Source: Parundibacterium terreum (GTDB taxonomy: Bacteria; Pseudomonadota; Gammaproteobacteria; Burkholderiales; Burkholderiaceae_D). Taken from it: a DNA stretch of 64,000 nucleotides. Position 1 is the stretch's first letter. Each line of letters opens with the position of its first letter. The notes below the pieces were generated by a model that made no database searches, was not told the origin of the DNA, and was given only the letters and a program-made list of their open reading frames with translations. The position numbers and the translations under genes were made by a program. The stretch lies in contig NZ_BMED01000009.1 of assembly GCF_014636315.1 (NCBI RefSeq), positions 1 to 64,000 of the forward strand. The letters run 5' to 3'. This document shows, one piece after another, positions 43,568 through 52,534 of the stretch.

Positions 43568-45307
43568 ATGATAGAAGAACGTGATGTGATCGTGACTATG
43601 CGCGACGGGATACGTCTCGCTGTGGATGTATATCGGCCGGAAGGGCCTGGCAAATACCCAGTGCTCTACGCCTCTGCACTGCATAACAAAGATCTTCAGG
43701 GACCAGACATTGCGGACGTACTGCCGCCTCAACCGGCCCAGGCGCCGCTTTGGTTTGGCCCGATTGAAGCCGGCGACACGCGCAGATTCATCGCCAATGG
43801 CTATATTCACGTCATCGCACAACCGCGCGGTTCAGCGAAGTCGGAAGGGCACTACGGCGAGGAGCAATCTGATCATTACGACATGATCGAATGGATTACG
43901 CAGCAACCATGGTCAGATGGGAAAGTCGGCATGGTGGGTATCTCGGGCTTCGCGGGCGAACAATGGCGCGCCGCTGCGCAACAGCATCCGGCGCTCAAAG
44001 CAATTTTTCCGTACGATGCGTGCAGCGCGTATGGAGGAATGTTTGGCTTCCGTGATTTCAATCCGGGCGGTGTCGTACACACTTTCCCATATTTGCTCGA
44101 CGTATTCAGCACGGTGCACGAGCCGCGCGGCACGCCTGGCGAATTGCCTGCAAAGCAGCAAGAGCTGTGGGAAAAATCCATCAGCAACCCTGATTACAAG
44201 ATGTACATTAATTTGTACAACATCCTGACCCAAAAGGGACAGAGGACTAGGGTTATGTACCACATCCTCACTAACCCATGGGAAGAAGAGGGTACGGTCG
44301 AACAAGCCGAGAAGAATTTCAAGGCGATCAAGATCCCCTACTATACCGGCTCGGGGGCATATGCTTACACCTATAAGTTGCACTGGCTCGGTGCGCAACA
44401 TTACTTTCAAAATGTCGACCAGCCCCGAAAATTGATTTTTACGGGGCCAGCGCATCTGGAACGACCTTTCCACCAGTATCACGACGAAGTCATTCGTTGG
44501 TACGACTATTGGCTGAAGGGTATAGACACCGGCATCATGAATGAGCCACCGGTACGCTACTGGGTCATGGGAGCGAACGAATGGCGTACCGGCACGGACT
44601 GGCCCTTGCCCGAAACTCAGTGGGTGAAGTATCACCTTTCTGGCTGGGAAAGACTGACAACCGACGCACCGCGCCCCGCTGACCAGGTAGGCGCGGCGGC
44701 GCGTGAGCCCGATGTCTTCACACAAATGCCGCTCAAGAAGACCAGCCGGGTTGAATGCCTTCGCTACATGACAGAACCTTTGGCGCACGATGTCCTGGTG
44801 GCCGGCCCCATCTCACTGACGCTGTATGCAGAGATCGATCAGCCCGATACCAACTGGTTCGTGGTGCTCAAGGACGTTGGCCCCGATGTTTCAGTGGTCA
44901 CCGCGCGGGTTGGTGAGCGTGCCGTATCGGAGGATCTGCCGGAGCGAGAATTGACGCGTGGTTGGCTGAAAGCATCGTATCGGGCGACAGACCCGGAGCG
45001 CTCCAAGCCATGGGAACCGTTTTACAAGCTAACGCGCAGTTCTATCGAACCGGTTACTCCGGGAGAAATCGTCAAATACGAGATACAGGTAATAGCTACC
45101 GCAAACCAGTTCAAGGCGGGACACCGTATTTGTCTAGAGATCTGCAGCATGGATGCGCCAACCGGAACAGGCGCGATGACCGATGTCGAATACATTCCGT
45201 ATCACGTGTGCAGCAGCACGACGGTCACGCACAAGATCTACCGTGATGCAGAGCGCCCGTCGCATTTGCTGCTGCCGATTATTCCGCTGATCGCACAACC
45301 CGTATAG
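43568..45307 (+). CDS. CocE/NonD family hydrolase (X-Pro dipeptidyl-peptidase S15 fold)
   Basis: 579 residues from the ATG at 43568 after GGCGGAGAC. Alpha/beta hydrolase opening DVIVTMRDGIRLAVDVYRPEG; nucleophile elbow GMVGISGFAGEQ, where Ser is followed by Gly instead of the usual Tyr of CocE; HYDMIEWITQQPWSDGKVG; a C-terminal jelly-roll domain (PLAHDVLVAGPISLTLYAEI...). It would cut an ester or amide in the cytoplasm, as there is no signal peptide. It heads a cluster of two crotonases and an acyl-CoA ligase, suggesting release of an acid that is then CoA-activated. Confidence 0.88.
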   Translation: MIEERDVIVTMRDGIRLAVDVYRPEGPGKYPVLYASALHNKDLQGPDIADVLPPQPAQAPLWFGPIEAGDTRRFIANGYIHVIAQPRGSAKSEGHYGEEQSDHYDMIEWITQQPWSDGKVGMVGISGFAGEQWRAAAQQHPALKAIFPYDACSAYGGMFGFRDFNPGGVVHTFPYLLDVFSTVHEPRGTPGELPAKQQELWEKSISNPDYKMYINLYNILTQKGQRTRVMYHILTNPWEEEGTVEQAEKNFKAIKIPYYTGSGAYAYTYKLHWLGAQHYFQNVDQPRKLIFTGPAHLERPFHQYHDEVIRWYDYWLKGIDTGIMNEPPVRYWVMGANEWRTGTDWPLPETQWVKYHLSGWERLTTDAPRPADQVGAAAREPDVFTQMPLKKTSRVECLRYMTEPLAHDVLVAGPISLTLYAEIDQPDTNWFVVLKDVGPDVSVVTARVGERAVSEDLPERELTRGWLKASYRATDPERSKPWEPFYKLTRSSIEPVTPGEIVKYEIQVIATANQFKAGHRICLEICSMDAPTGTGAMTDVEYIPYHVCSSTTVTHKIYRDAERPSHLLLPIIPLIAQPV

Positions 45308-45318
45308 AGCAGGTAGTA

Positions 45319-45345
45319 TCCATCCCGCGCCGATTCCGGGATGGA
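45319..45345 (+). terminator. Hairpin after the CocE gene (terminator or attenuator)
   Basis: Perfect 9-base arms TCCATCCCG / CGGGATGGA with a nine-base loop, starting 12 bases after the hydrolase stop. The T run is weak (TCTGTCATTT), so it may reduce rather than stop transcription into the next gene. Confidence 0.55.
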
Positions 45346-45384
45346 TCTGTCATTTATCGACCTGAACGCGAAAGACACGTTTCC

Positions 45385-46173
45385 ATGAAAAGCATACGAT
45401 TTGAACGCAATAACGGCATTGGCAGCATTATCTTGGCTAATCCTCCTTTCAACCGCTTAGATACTCGCTTTGCGCAATGCCTTGAAGAAGCCGTTCGCGA
45501 AGCCAGTCAGAGCGACATCCGTGTGCTGGTAGTGCGCGCGGAGGGACCAAATTTCAGTCTTGGCGGTGAGGTTCGCGAATGGCCGGGCAAGGATGTCAAC
45601 TGGTTCCGCACTTTTGTTGCAGCGATCAATAGCTCATATCGCACAATTGAGTCGCTACGTGTCCCTACGGTAGCGGTTGTACAAGGAGCAGCCTTTGGAG
45701 GCGGGTTTGAGCTTGCCCTCAATTGCGACTTCATCGTGGCAGCCCACGATTCCGTGTTCCGCTGCGTTGAAGTCACTACAGGGATGCTTCCGCTTGCCGG
45801 CGCCTTGCAACGGCTTGCTGAGCGAGTGGGACGTAGCCGTGCATCTCGCTTTTCCATGCTGGGAGAGCCGATTCCAGGAACCTTGGCCGGTGAACTTGGA
45901 ATTGCAACGCACGTGGCGAAGGCGGATGACCTGGAGCGTGTCGCGAATGAGTTGGTTATTCAACTGGCAAACGGGCCGACGCGATCGTATGCGGCAACGC
46001 GCACGCTGCTCAAAGCCTGGTCGAGCGGTGGCGTGGCCGCAGCCGATGCGGTGATGCTCGATATCACAATTGACCTGCACGCCAGCGAAGACGTAACTCG
46101 CGGCTTTCTCAGTACGGCAGCCGCATTCGAAGCAGATATGGTTCCGCCCGATATGATTTTCTTTGGAAAGTAG
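45385..46173 (+). CDS. Enoyl-CoA hydratase/isomerase family protein
   Basis: 262-residue crotonase. Oxyanion-hole segments FSLGGEVREW and QGAAFGGGFELAL are clear. At the usual hydratase Glu positions the sequence reads VEVTTGMLPLAGAL, so the standard PEGGA catalytic Glu is replaced and the reaction may differ from simple hydration. Probably co-transcribed with the flanking hydrolase and ligase. Confidence 0.87.
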   Translation: MKSIRFERNNGIGSIILANPPFNRLDTRFAQCLEEAVREASQSDIRVLVVRAEGPNFSLGGEVREWPGKDVNWFRTFVAAINSSYRTIESLRVPTVAVVQGAAFGGGFELALNCDFIVAAHDSVFRCVEVTTGMLPLAGALQRLAERVGRSRASRFSMLGEPIPGTLAGELGIATHVAKADDLERVANELVIQLANGPTRSYAATRTLLKAWSSGGVAAADAVMLDITIDLHASEDVTRGFLSTAAAFEADMVPPDMIFFGK

Positions 46174-46319
46174 GGCCGAAAAATCTGTAGCGAGTTCGGC
46201 GTGAGCCGCCTTCGACGGTAACAGCTAGCCATAAACATGCACAACGCCAGGAGGCGGGCGCAAGATAAAACATGACATTCCATTGGGTCTCGCGAGACCC
46301 GATAGGAGGAGATAGTTCG

Positions 46320-48056
46320 ATGACAATAGTGTTAGATGAATTCGCGCTGATCGCGCCGCGTAACGGCATTTCCTATGTGCGTGGCTCGACGGCAATTGAG
46401 CTCAGTGAAGAAACGATCGGGCAACTGCTTGCCGGAACTGCGCAACGCTTTCCTGATCGCCCTGCAGCCGTTTTTCGTGGTCAAGGCATACGTTGGACAT
46501 GGAGTGAATTTGCTGAAGAAGTTGATAGGCTCGCGGTAGCGCTGGTCGAAATAGGTATTGAGAAAGGTGATCGAGTTGGCATCTGGTCGCCGAATCGAGC
46601 TGAATGGTTGTTGACCCAGTTCGCCACGGCACGCATAGGCGCAATACTTGTCAATATCAATCCCGCCTATCGGGTCGTCGAGCTCGAATATGCGCTGAAC
46701 AAAGTTGCATGTAAAGCGATCATTTGTGCCGAGCGTTTTAAATCGTCAAATTATTTGGAAATGCTGTTGGAGATTGCTCCGGAACTCGCTGCACAGCACG
46801 CGGGCCGACTTGACGTTGAGCGTCTCTCCGACCTGCGCATTGTCGTATCCATGGACGGCAGCGACCTGCCTGGTGTGCTGGCGTTTTCAGACCTGATGGC
46901 GCGCGGTAGTGCGGCGCTTGAGGGTGGTGCCGGGGCTATTCTTGCTGCTCTGGACGCCGAACTATTTTCCGATGAACCCATTAATATTCAATTTACGAGC
47001 GGTACGACCGGCGCCCCCAAAGGTGCGACGCTGACGCATCGCAACATCGTCAATAACGCACGCTATGTAGCAATGGCAATGCGATTGTCCGAAGCGGACG
47101 TGTTATGCGTTCCAGTCCCACTCTATCATTGCTTCGGCATGGTATTGGGCGTGCTCTCGTGCGTGTCCACCGGAGCAAGTATGGTATTTCCTGGAGAATC
47201 ATTCGATCCTGGAGTAACTCTCGCCGCTCTTGCTGAAGAAAATTGTACGGCGCTGCATGGCGTGCCGACGATGTTCATTGCCCAGCTCGAACATCCGGAT
47301 TTTGCTTCTTTTAATCTCAGTCACCTACGCACCGGCATCATGGCAGGATCTCCGTGTCCGATTGAAACGATGAAGAAAGCAGTGGCGAAAATGCATCTTG
47401 CCGAGATTACGATAGCTTATGGAATGACAGAAACCAGCCCCGTCTCGTTTCAAAGCTCGACCACCGATCCGCTGGATAAACGGACTACGACAGTCGGACG
47501 TATCCAGCCCCATCTCGAAGTAAAAATTGTCGATGAGTACGGCAGCATTGTCCCGATCGGTGCTACGGGTGAGTTGTGCACGAAAGGATATTCGGTCATG
47601 CAGGGCTACTGGCGCGATGAAGAGAAAACACATGAGAGTATTGTTGATGGATGGATGCATACAGGGGATCTGGCAACGCTGGATGCTGACGGCTATTGCA
47701 ATATCGTCGGCCGCCTCAAGGATATGCTGATTCGCAGCGGAGAGAATATCTATCCGCGAGAAATCGAAGAATTCTTGTTTCGTCATCCAAAGATCCAGAA
47801 CGCGCAAGTATTTGGCGTGCCCGACAAGAAAAATGGCGAGGAGGTTTGCGCCTGGGTTGTGCTACGCGAAGGTGAAACAGCGACGGTAGAGGAAGTCAGG
47901 GAGTTTTGCCGTGGTCAAATCGCCCATTTCAAAGTGCCAAGGTATGTGCATTTCGTCAGTGAGTTGCCCATGACCGTGACAGGCAAGGTGCAAAAGTTTG
48001 CCATGCGCGAACAAATGATTCGCTTGCTAGAAGTGGAAGAACAGAAGACGGCATGA
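46320..48056 (+). CDS. Acyl-CoA synthetase (AMP-forming, FadD-like)
   Basis: 578 residues from the ATG at 46320, preceded by AGGAGGAG; the frame from 46272 contains that site. It activates a carboxylic acid to its CoA thioester with ATP. Motifs: [20 protein letters not shown] (P loop), [48 protein letters not shown], and the C-terminal catalytic Lys in [10 protein letters not shown]. It resembles medium/long-chain acid:CoA ligases. Chain preference cannot be read from sequence. Confidence 0.93.
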   Translation: MTIVLDEFALIAPRNGISYVRGSTAIELSEETIGQLLAGTAQRFPDRPAAVFRGQGIRWTWSEFAEEVDRLAVALVEIGIEKGDRVGIWSPNRAEWLLTQFATARIGAILVNINPAYRVVELEYALNKVACKAIICAERFKSSNYLEMLLEIAPELAAQHAGRLDVERLSDLRIVVSMDGSDLPGVLAFSDLMARGSAALEGGAGAILAALDAELFSDEPINIQFTSGTTGAPKGATLTHRNIVNNARYVAMAMRLSEADVLCVPVPLYHCFGMVLGVLSCVSTGASMVFPGESFDPGVTLAALAEENCTALHGVPTMFIAQLEHPDFASFNLSHLRTGIMAGSPCPIETMKKAVAKMHLAEITIAYGMTETSPVSFQSSTTDPLDKRTTTVGRIQPHLEVKIVDEYGSIVPIGATGELCTKGYSVMQGYWRDEEKTHESIVDGWMHTGDLATLDADGYCNIVGRLKDMLIRSGENIYPREIEEFLFRHPKIQNAQVFGVPDKKNGEEVCAWVVLREGETATVEEVREFCRGQIAHFKVPRYVHFVSELPMTVTGKVQKFAMREQMIRLLEVEEQKTA

Positions 48057-48180
48057 CGATGCTGGTTACTGCCATGTCGACGTTAAAGCCGCTTTGGATG
48101 CATATAGGTTCACGACCGGCTGGCTAGTAGAGCGTAATGAATTCAGCGCTATAGGCGTTATTACAATAGAGGAGCTATGC

Positions 48181-48984
48181 ATGAGCGTACAGCCGGTCAT
48201 ATCGGAATCTGTGCTACTCGATATCCAAGACGGCGTGGCACGAATAAGCTTGAATCGTCCTATGCGCAATAATGCGCTGGATCTTGAGAGCGCGCGTTCA
48301 TTTTTGTCTGCGGTTGATATGATCGCTGATGATCCTACTGTTCGAGTCGCATTATTGACTGGCGTCGGCCGCTGCTTTTGCGTTGGCGGCGATGTCGTCA
48401 AGTTTTCGCAAGACCCCGAGAGTTTGGCATCGCAGCTTGACGCGTTGCTCGGTATTCTCAATACGGCACTGCTCACATGGACAAACTTGCCGCTGCCCAC
48501 TGTGAGTGCCGTCAATGGACCGCTGGGTGGAGGCGGCATCGGCCTTGCTCTCAGTTCGGACATTGTTTTTGCTGCCGAATCGGCAAAATTGCGTGGTGGA
48601 TATGCCGGTATCGGGCTCACGCCGGATGCTGGGGCCACTTGGTTTTTGAATAGGCGCATAGGCCCTGTAAGGACCAAGCAGCTTTTCCTTCTCAATCGGC
48701 CAATGACAGCTGCGCAATGTCTGGATATGAGGATTTTCGATGCGGTCTTTCCCGACAACGTGCTAGGCACAGAGGTCGATCAGCTACTCGCTGAACTTGT
48801 ACGCGGCCCGACGTTAGCGTTTGTACGTATTCGGCAAGTATCCGATGCTGCACCTCATCAAAGTCTTGCAAAACAACTTGCGATGGAACGGAAGCTGATT
48901 GTGGAATCGGGTGAATCGAATGATGCGCAGGAGGGAGTTATTGCATTTGCTGAGCAGCGCACGCCCCGATTTTTTGGATGTTAG
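48181..48984 (+). CDS. Enoyl-CoA hydratase/isomerase family protein
   Basis: 267 residues from the ATG at 48181 after GAGGAG. Crotonase motifs FCVGGDVVKF and NGPLGGGGIGLALSSD, with IGLTPDAGATWFL at the catalytic region: Asp where hydratases have Glu, as in many isomerase-type members. It is the last gene of the plus-strand cluster, 124 bases after the ligase, and convergent with tetR. Confidence 0.88.
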   Translation: MSVQPVISESVLLDIQDGVARISLNRPMRNNALDLESARSFLSAVDMIADDPTVRVALLTGVGRCFCVGGDVVKFSQDPESLASQLDALLGILNTALLTWTNLPLPTVSAVNGPLGGGGIGLALSSDIVFAAESAKLRGGYAGIGLTPDAGATWFLNRRIGPVRTKQLFLLNRPMTAAQCLDMRIFDAVFPDNVLGTEVDQLLAELVRGPTLAFVRIRQVSDAAPHQSLAKQLAMERKLIVESGESNDAQEGVIAFAEQRTPRFFGC

Positions 48985-49059
48985 CTCCAAATTATTGAAT
49001 TTTCATTGATTCGCCCAAGAATTGGTGAACGAATGAAAAACAGGAGAATGGAATTTTGA

Positions 49060-49725
49060 TTATTGACCGCGGTGACCAGAAGCCTTATTAAAAATAACGG
49101 TCTCTAGCAGCGCCCAGTAGTTCGCTACTACAGCGGGGTTTTCCGGGGAGCGTCCTGAAGTCGCAGACATGTCGGCGCCCAATGATGACAATACTGTGGT
49201 CATGCCGATGAGCATGTAGTGCAGTAACACCGGATCGCCGGGCGGGAGATCACCGCTAGCTTGAGCGGCTTCGATCTGCGGTAGTAATCGACTCATCAGC
49301 GGTTTCAAGAGATTCTCTGCGAGCCAAGCCATGCGCGGATTCCCTGAATGGCTCTCGCGAAGTATGAAATGGTGAAGGTCAGGGAAGTCTAGAGTGACCT
49401 TGAAGAAAGCTTTGTACTCTTCGCGAACTCGCTCAATAGGTGCCATTTTTGTGTCTGCCGGCACGCCTTCATCCCACAGTTCGACGATGAGATTAAAAAC
49501 ATGCTCGGCGACTGCCTTCCACAAAATTTCCTTTGTTCGATAGTGATAGGTAATTAATGGATGCTGGAGGCCGGTTCGCTCGGCAATTGTACGAAGACTA
49601 GCAGCGTCGAACCCTTTGTCCGCGAACTCCGGCAACGCGGCCTTTAAGATCGTCAAGCGTGTTTCAACTGCGCGCTGTTGCTCGCGTCGCCTGGAGGTCG
49701 GCTGGGGTTTGGTCGGAAGGCTCAT
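49060..49725 (-). CDS. TetR/AcrR-family transcriptional regulator
   Basis: 221 residues: N-terminal HTH (ILKAALPEFADKGFDAASLRTIAERTGLQHPLITYHYRTKEILWKAV region) and an all-helical ligand domain. Convergent with the acyl-CoA cluster and the best candidate to bind the operator at 43408-43425. A ligand such as an acyl-CoA would fit the cluster but is inference. Confidence 0.93.
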   Translation of the reverse strand: MSLPTKPQPTSRRREQQRAVETRLTILKAALPEFADKGFDAASLRTIAERTGLQHPLITYHYRTKEILWKAVAEHVFNLIVELWDEGVPADTKMAPIERVREEYKAFFKVTLDFPDLHHFILRESHSGNPRMAWLAENLLKPLMSRLLPQIEAAQASGDLPPGDPVLLHYMLIGMTTVLSSLGADMSATSGRSPENPAVVANYWALLETVIFNKASGHRGQ

Positions 49726-50081
49726 AACGGATTGATTAAGCGGATTTGGCCAAAGCTACATCTTGCATTGCGATGCCCCTAGTTGTCTACCTTTCCATGA
49801 AGTCTTACCCTGATCCTTCCTGGGGTTCGTCTTTCTAATGGGCTGAAGGCGAAAGCGGAGAACGGATCGCAGGCTGCGACGTGATCGAGGAGACCTCACT
49901 CAGATCGAATGGAATTCGGAACTGAGTGGAACGCGATTAGGTAGTGGTGCTCGACAAGCAATCGAGGCGGATCGAACAGACTGGATCGATTCACGAGCAT
50001 TAAAACACAGAACTAAGTGCTAAAGAATTTGATCAATAGCATTCAAATAAATAGTAAACACAGGCTTAGTGGAGAAATTAC
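49726..50081. other. tetR-lysR divergent spacer
   Basis: 356 bases. No gene, clear promoter or copy of the 43408 operator found by eye. Confidence 0.4.
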
Positions 50082-51014
50082 ATGGACAGATTGACTTCAA
50101 TACGGGTTTTTTCTGAAGTTGTTTCACGCGGCAGTTTCATAGGGGCCGCCCAAGCTCTTGAAATGTCTACCGCGGTGATCACTCGCCACGTTGCCCATCT
50201 TGAGGAAACTGTCGGAATTCGGTTGTTGAATCGAACCACACGAAGTATGTCGCTGACTGATGCCGGCCAGACTTACTACGACTGCATTCGCCAAATTCTC
50301 GTTGACCTAGAGGAGGCGGATGCACTTGCCGCATCAGCCTCCTCCAAGCTAACTGGAACCCTTCGCATTAATTGTCACATCGGATTCGGTCAATTGCAAT
50401 TGGCTCGTCTGCTGCCTTTGTTTTCAAGGGAGTACGAAAATATCGCCATCGACGTCAAACTTACTAGCAAGGCGCTGGATTTAGTGGGTGAGGCGTATGA
50501 CATAGGTATCTTCATAGGATTGCAAAACTTCAGCAGCAATATGATTTCCAGGCAGTTGGGCATCTCAGAAGTAATACTGTGCGCCTCTCCGGGCTACATC
50601 AAGGAAAAGGGCATGCCGCAAAAGCCGGAAGAACTTTCGTCGCATGCCTGCCTCAATTTTGATTATGAGCAATTGAAACATTCCTGGCACCTGGTCGGTG
50701 AAAATGAGTCCAAAGACATTGCAATTACTAGCAAAATTACGTCGAACAATGGTGAGTTATTGCGCTACTGCGGATTGGCGGGGATGGGAATCTTGATGCG
50801 CCCAAGCTTTAATCTTGGCAAAGACCTCGCATCAGGAAAACTGGTAAGAGTTTTGCCGGACTACAATCTTGGTTCTTTTTCGGTAACGCTGGTTTATCCC
50901 ACTAAGCGCCTCATGCCGGCCAAGGTACGCGGTTTCGTGGACTTCATGGTTCGCCATTTTCCTGATCCCGAACGAGATCACTGGCTCTCATCGGATCAAA
51001 ATCTGTATGAGTAA
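50082..51014 (+). CDS. LysR-family transcriptional regulator
   Basis: 310 residues. HTH: LTSIRVFSEVVSRGSFIGAAQAL, STAVITRHVAHLEETVGIRL; effector domain from GTLRINCHIGFGQLQLARLL. Member of the large CrgA-like group. No divergent enzyme gene is close, and the next plus-strand gene is 1.5 kb away, so its target is not evident. Confidence 0.92.
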   Translation: MDRLTSIRVFSEVVSRGSFIGAAQALEMSTAVITRHVAHLEETVGIRLLNRTTRSMSLTDAGQTYYDCIRQILVDLEEADALAASASSKLTGTLRINCHIGFGQLQLARLLPLFSREYENIAIDVKLTSKALDLVGEAYDIGIFIGLQNFSSNMISRQLGISEVILCASPGYIKEKGMPQKPEELSSHACLNFDYEQLKHSWHLVGENESKDIAITSKITSNNGELLRYCGLAGMGILMRPSFNLGKDLASGKLVRVLPDYNLGSFSVTLVYPTKRLMPAKVRGFVDFMVRHFPDPERDHWLSSDQNLYE

Positions 51015-51362
51015 AATTGTTTGGTTAACTGCGCACGGAAAACACAGTGCCAGCCTACACGCAGCGGCAAACACCTGATGTGATCAACAAATATTCTCTC
51101 CATCTTTCTATCTGGTTAAAGATGAAGATCGGCAAAATTCGCAAGCAGCGACTTAGCTTGAAAAAACTACACTTGGATCTGATGGAATTGGGATTCGAGG
51201 TGGCGTAAGACCGCGCGGCAGCGTTCGCCAGACAGTGGAGGCGGGTCAAACAAATCGGGTCATGTCCGGGTCCCAAAAAAACACTGGGAAGTTTTAAAGT
51301 TTTTAAGGGTAATCACTGGATAGACAAGGGACGGGTGCCACTTTTATGCGTGGCTAATAACA
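51015..51362. other. Spacer after lysR
   Basis: About 350 bases. Frames here lack protein-like sequence; nothing recognised. Confidence 0.4.
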
Positions 51363-51779
51363 TTAACTTCTTCGAATAATATTATGAATAAATCTAACAT
51401 CAGTATCGCCATGAGTTTCTGCTTTTGGTGCCCGCGCGTCCGAAGTGGCGCCGGCATATGGCCCCCAGGTTGGTAGCACCTCAATGACTGAATAGTCATC
51501 GGTCGATAAGCATTGCCAAAAATGGACATGAACACTTTCATAGTCTCCCATGTAGGAGCGCTGCAATGATGGTGAGGGCAGAGCCATTATGCTCCCATTG
51601 ATAATGGGGTCGAAGCGCTTGATCTCCGTCAAAGCTAACATATCAAGGACCTCAAGAACGGCATTTTTCAGATGATTTCTTGATTCGCATTCAGTTGGAA
51701 ATCGTTCAGGAAATTGTTTTGCGAGGACCCAAGATGCTTCATCCCAGTTTCCTTTTTCGAAAAAATACTTACGTTCCAT
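51363..51779 (-). CDS. Hypothetical protein
   Basis: 138 residues starting MERKYFFEKGNWDEASWVLA, preceded by AGGAGT five bases before the ATG, so it is probably a real gene. Aromatic and acidic, no signal peptide or membrane segment, no family recognised. It stands alone between a LysR gene and the GGDEF-EAL gene. Confidence 0.6.
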   Translation of the reverse strand: MERKYFFEKGNWDEASWVLAKQFPERFPTECESRNHLKNAVLEVLDMLALTEIKRFDPIINGSIMALPSPSLQRSYMGDYESVHVHFWQCLSTDDYSVIEVLPTWGPYAGATSDARAPKAETHGDTDVRFIHNIIRRS

Positions 51780-52534
51780 GATGTACTCCTAAAAAAATAG
51801 AACCTAATGCAGCCGCCTGATTATAGGAGTGGCGGCTTCAAAGACATTGTGCAATATTGTTAAATGCAAAGAGTTGCAGGCATTGACTCTGCGAGCACCA
51901 TATGCTGTGCTTCCAACGGTTCAAGCTATTGATGAGACGCCATTCCGGACTATGGTCCGGCTCACGTATCGAGTCACGACGTAGGAGCTTTCAAGTTGAA
52001 AAAATAACACCCTCAGTCCATGGTGCCGGATGGTCACTCAAAAGAATAGAATCTTACGCGTTGGAGAGCAATTTCCTGGAATCGTTAAATCTTGTGTCCG
52101 AGCCTTACCGTTCGGAAATTTTGGTCTACTATTCCAATCATTGAGCGCAAAGAGTTTGATCCCATTCAACCTCGAAACCATCTCCCCGTTATTAAAACAC
52201 CAAGCGGATATCTCGCCATCTGTCGCCGATTCCAGCATGCGCGCCATGCTAAAACTCGGTGATTCTATCTACAACAAATTAACCCCTGCCTTTTATTCTC
52301 AAAGCTGCTAACCGCCTGACAAACACGGTGGGTTGGACTTGTTTCGGAAGTGGCTGTACTAGATCTTGTTCAAATCATGCAATTGCCGCAAATGGCCGCA
52401 TCGACAAGTGTCAAAGTAAGTTGGAAAGAATGGGCAATGAAAAATGCTAATTGGGAACTACATCGATGGCATTTCGCGCAACTAAATCGGGATCGTTGAT
52501 GGTGGGAGCTCTGTTGATTCGATGGGATAAATTC
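51780..52534. other. Spacer before the GGDEF-EAL gene
   Basis: About 750 bases with only short doubtful frames. CCGGAC-TATG-GTCCGG at about 51947-51962 is a perfect 6-base-arm inverted repeat. The region may include the promoter of the downstream gene. Confidence 0.4.

Noticed and set aside
51902-52311. Short plus-strand frames before the GGDEF-EAL gene
   Set aside because: Overlapping frames without ribosome sites or recognisable sequence.
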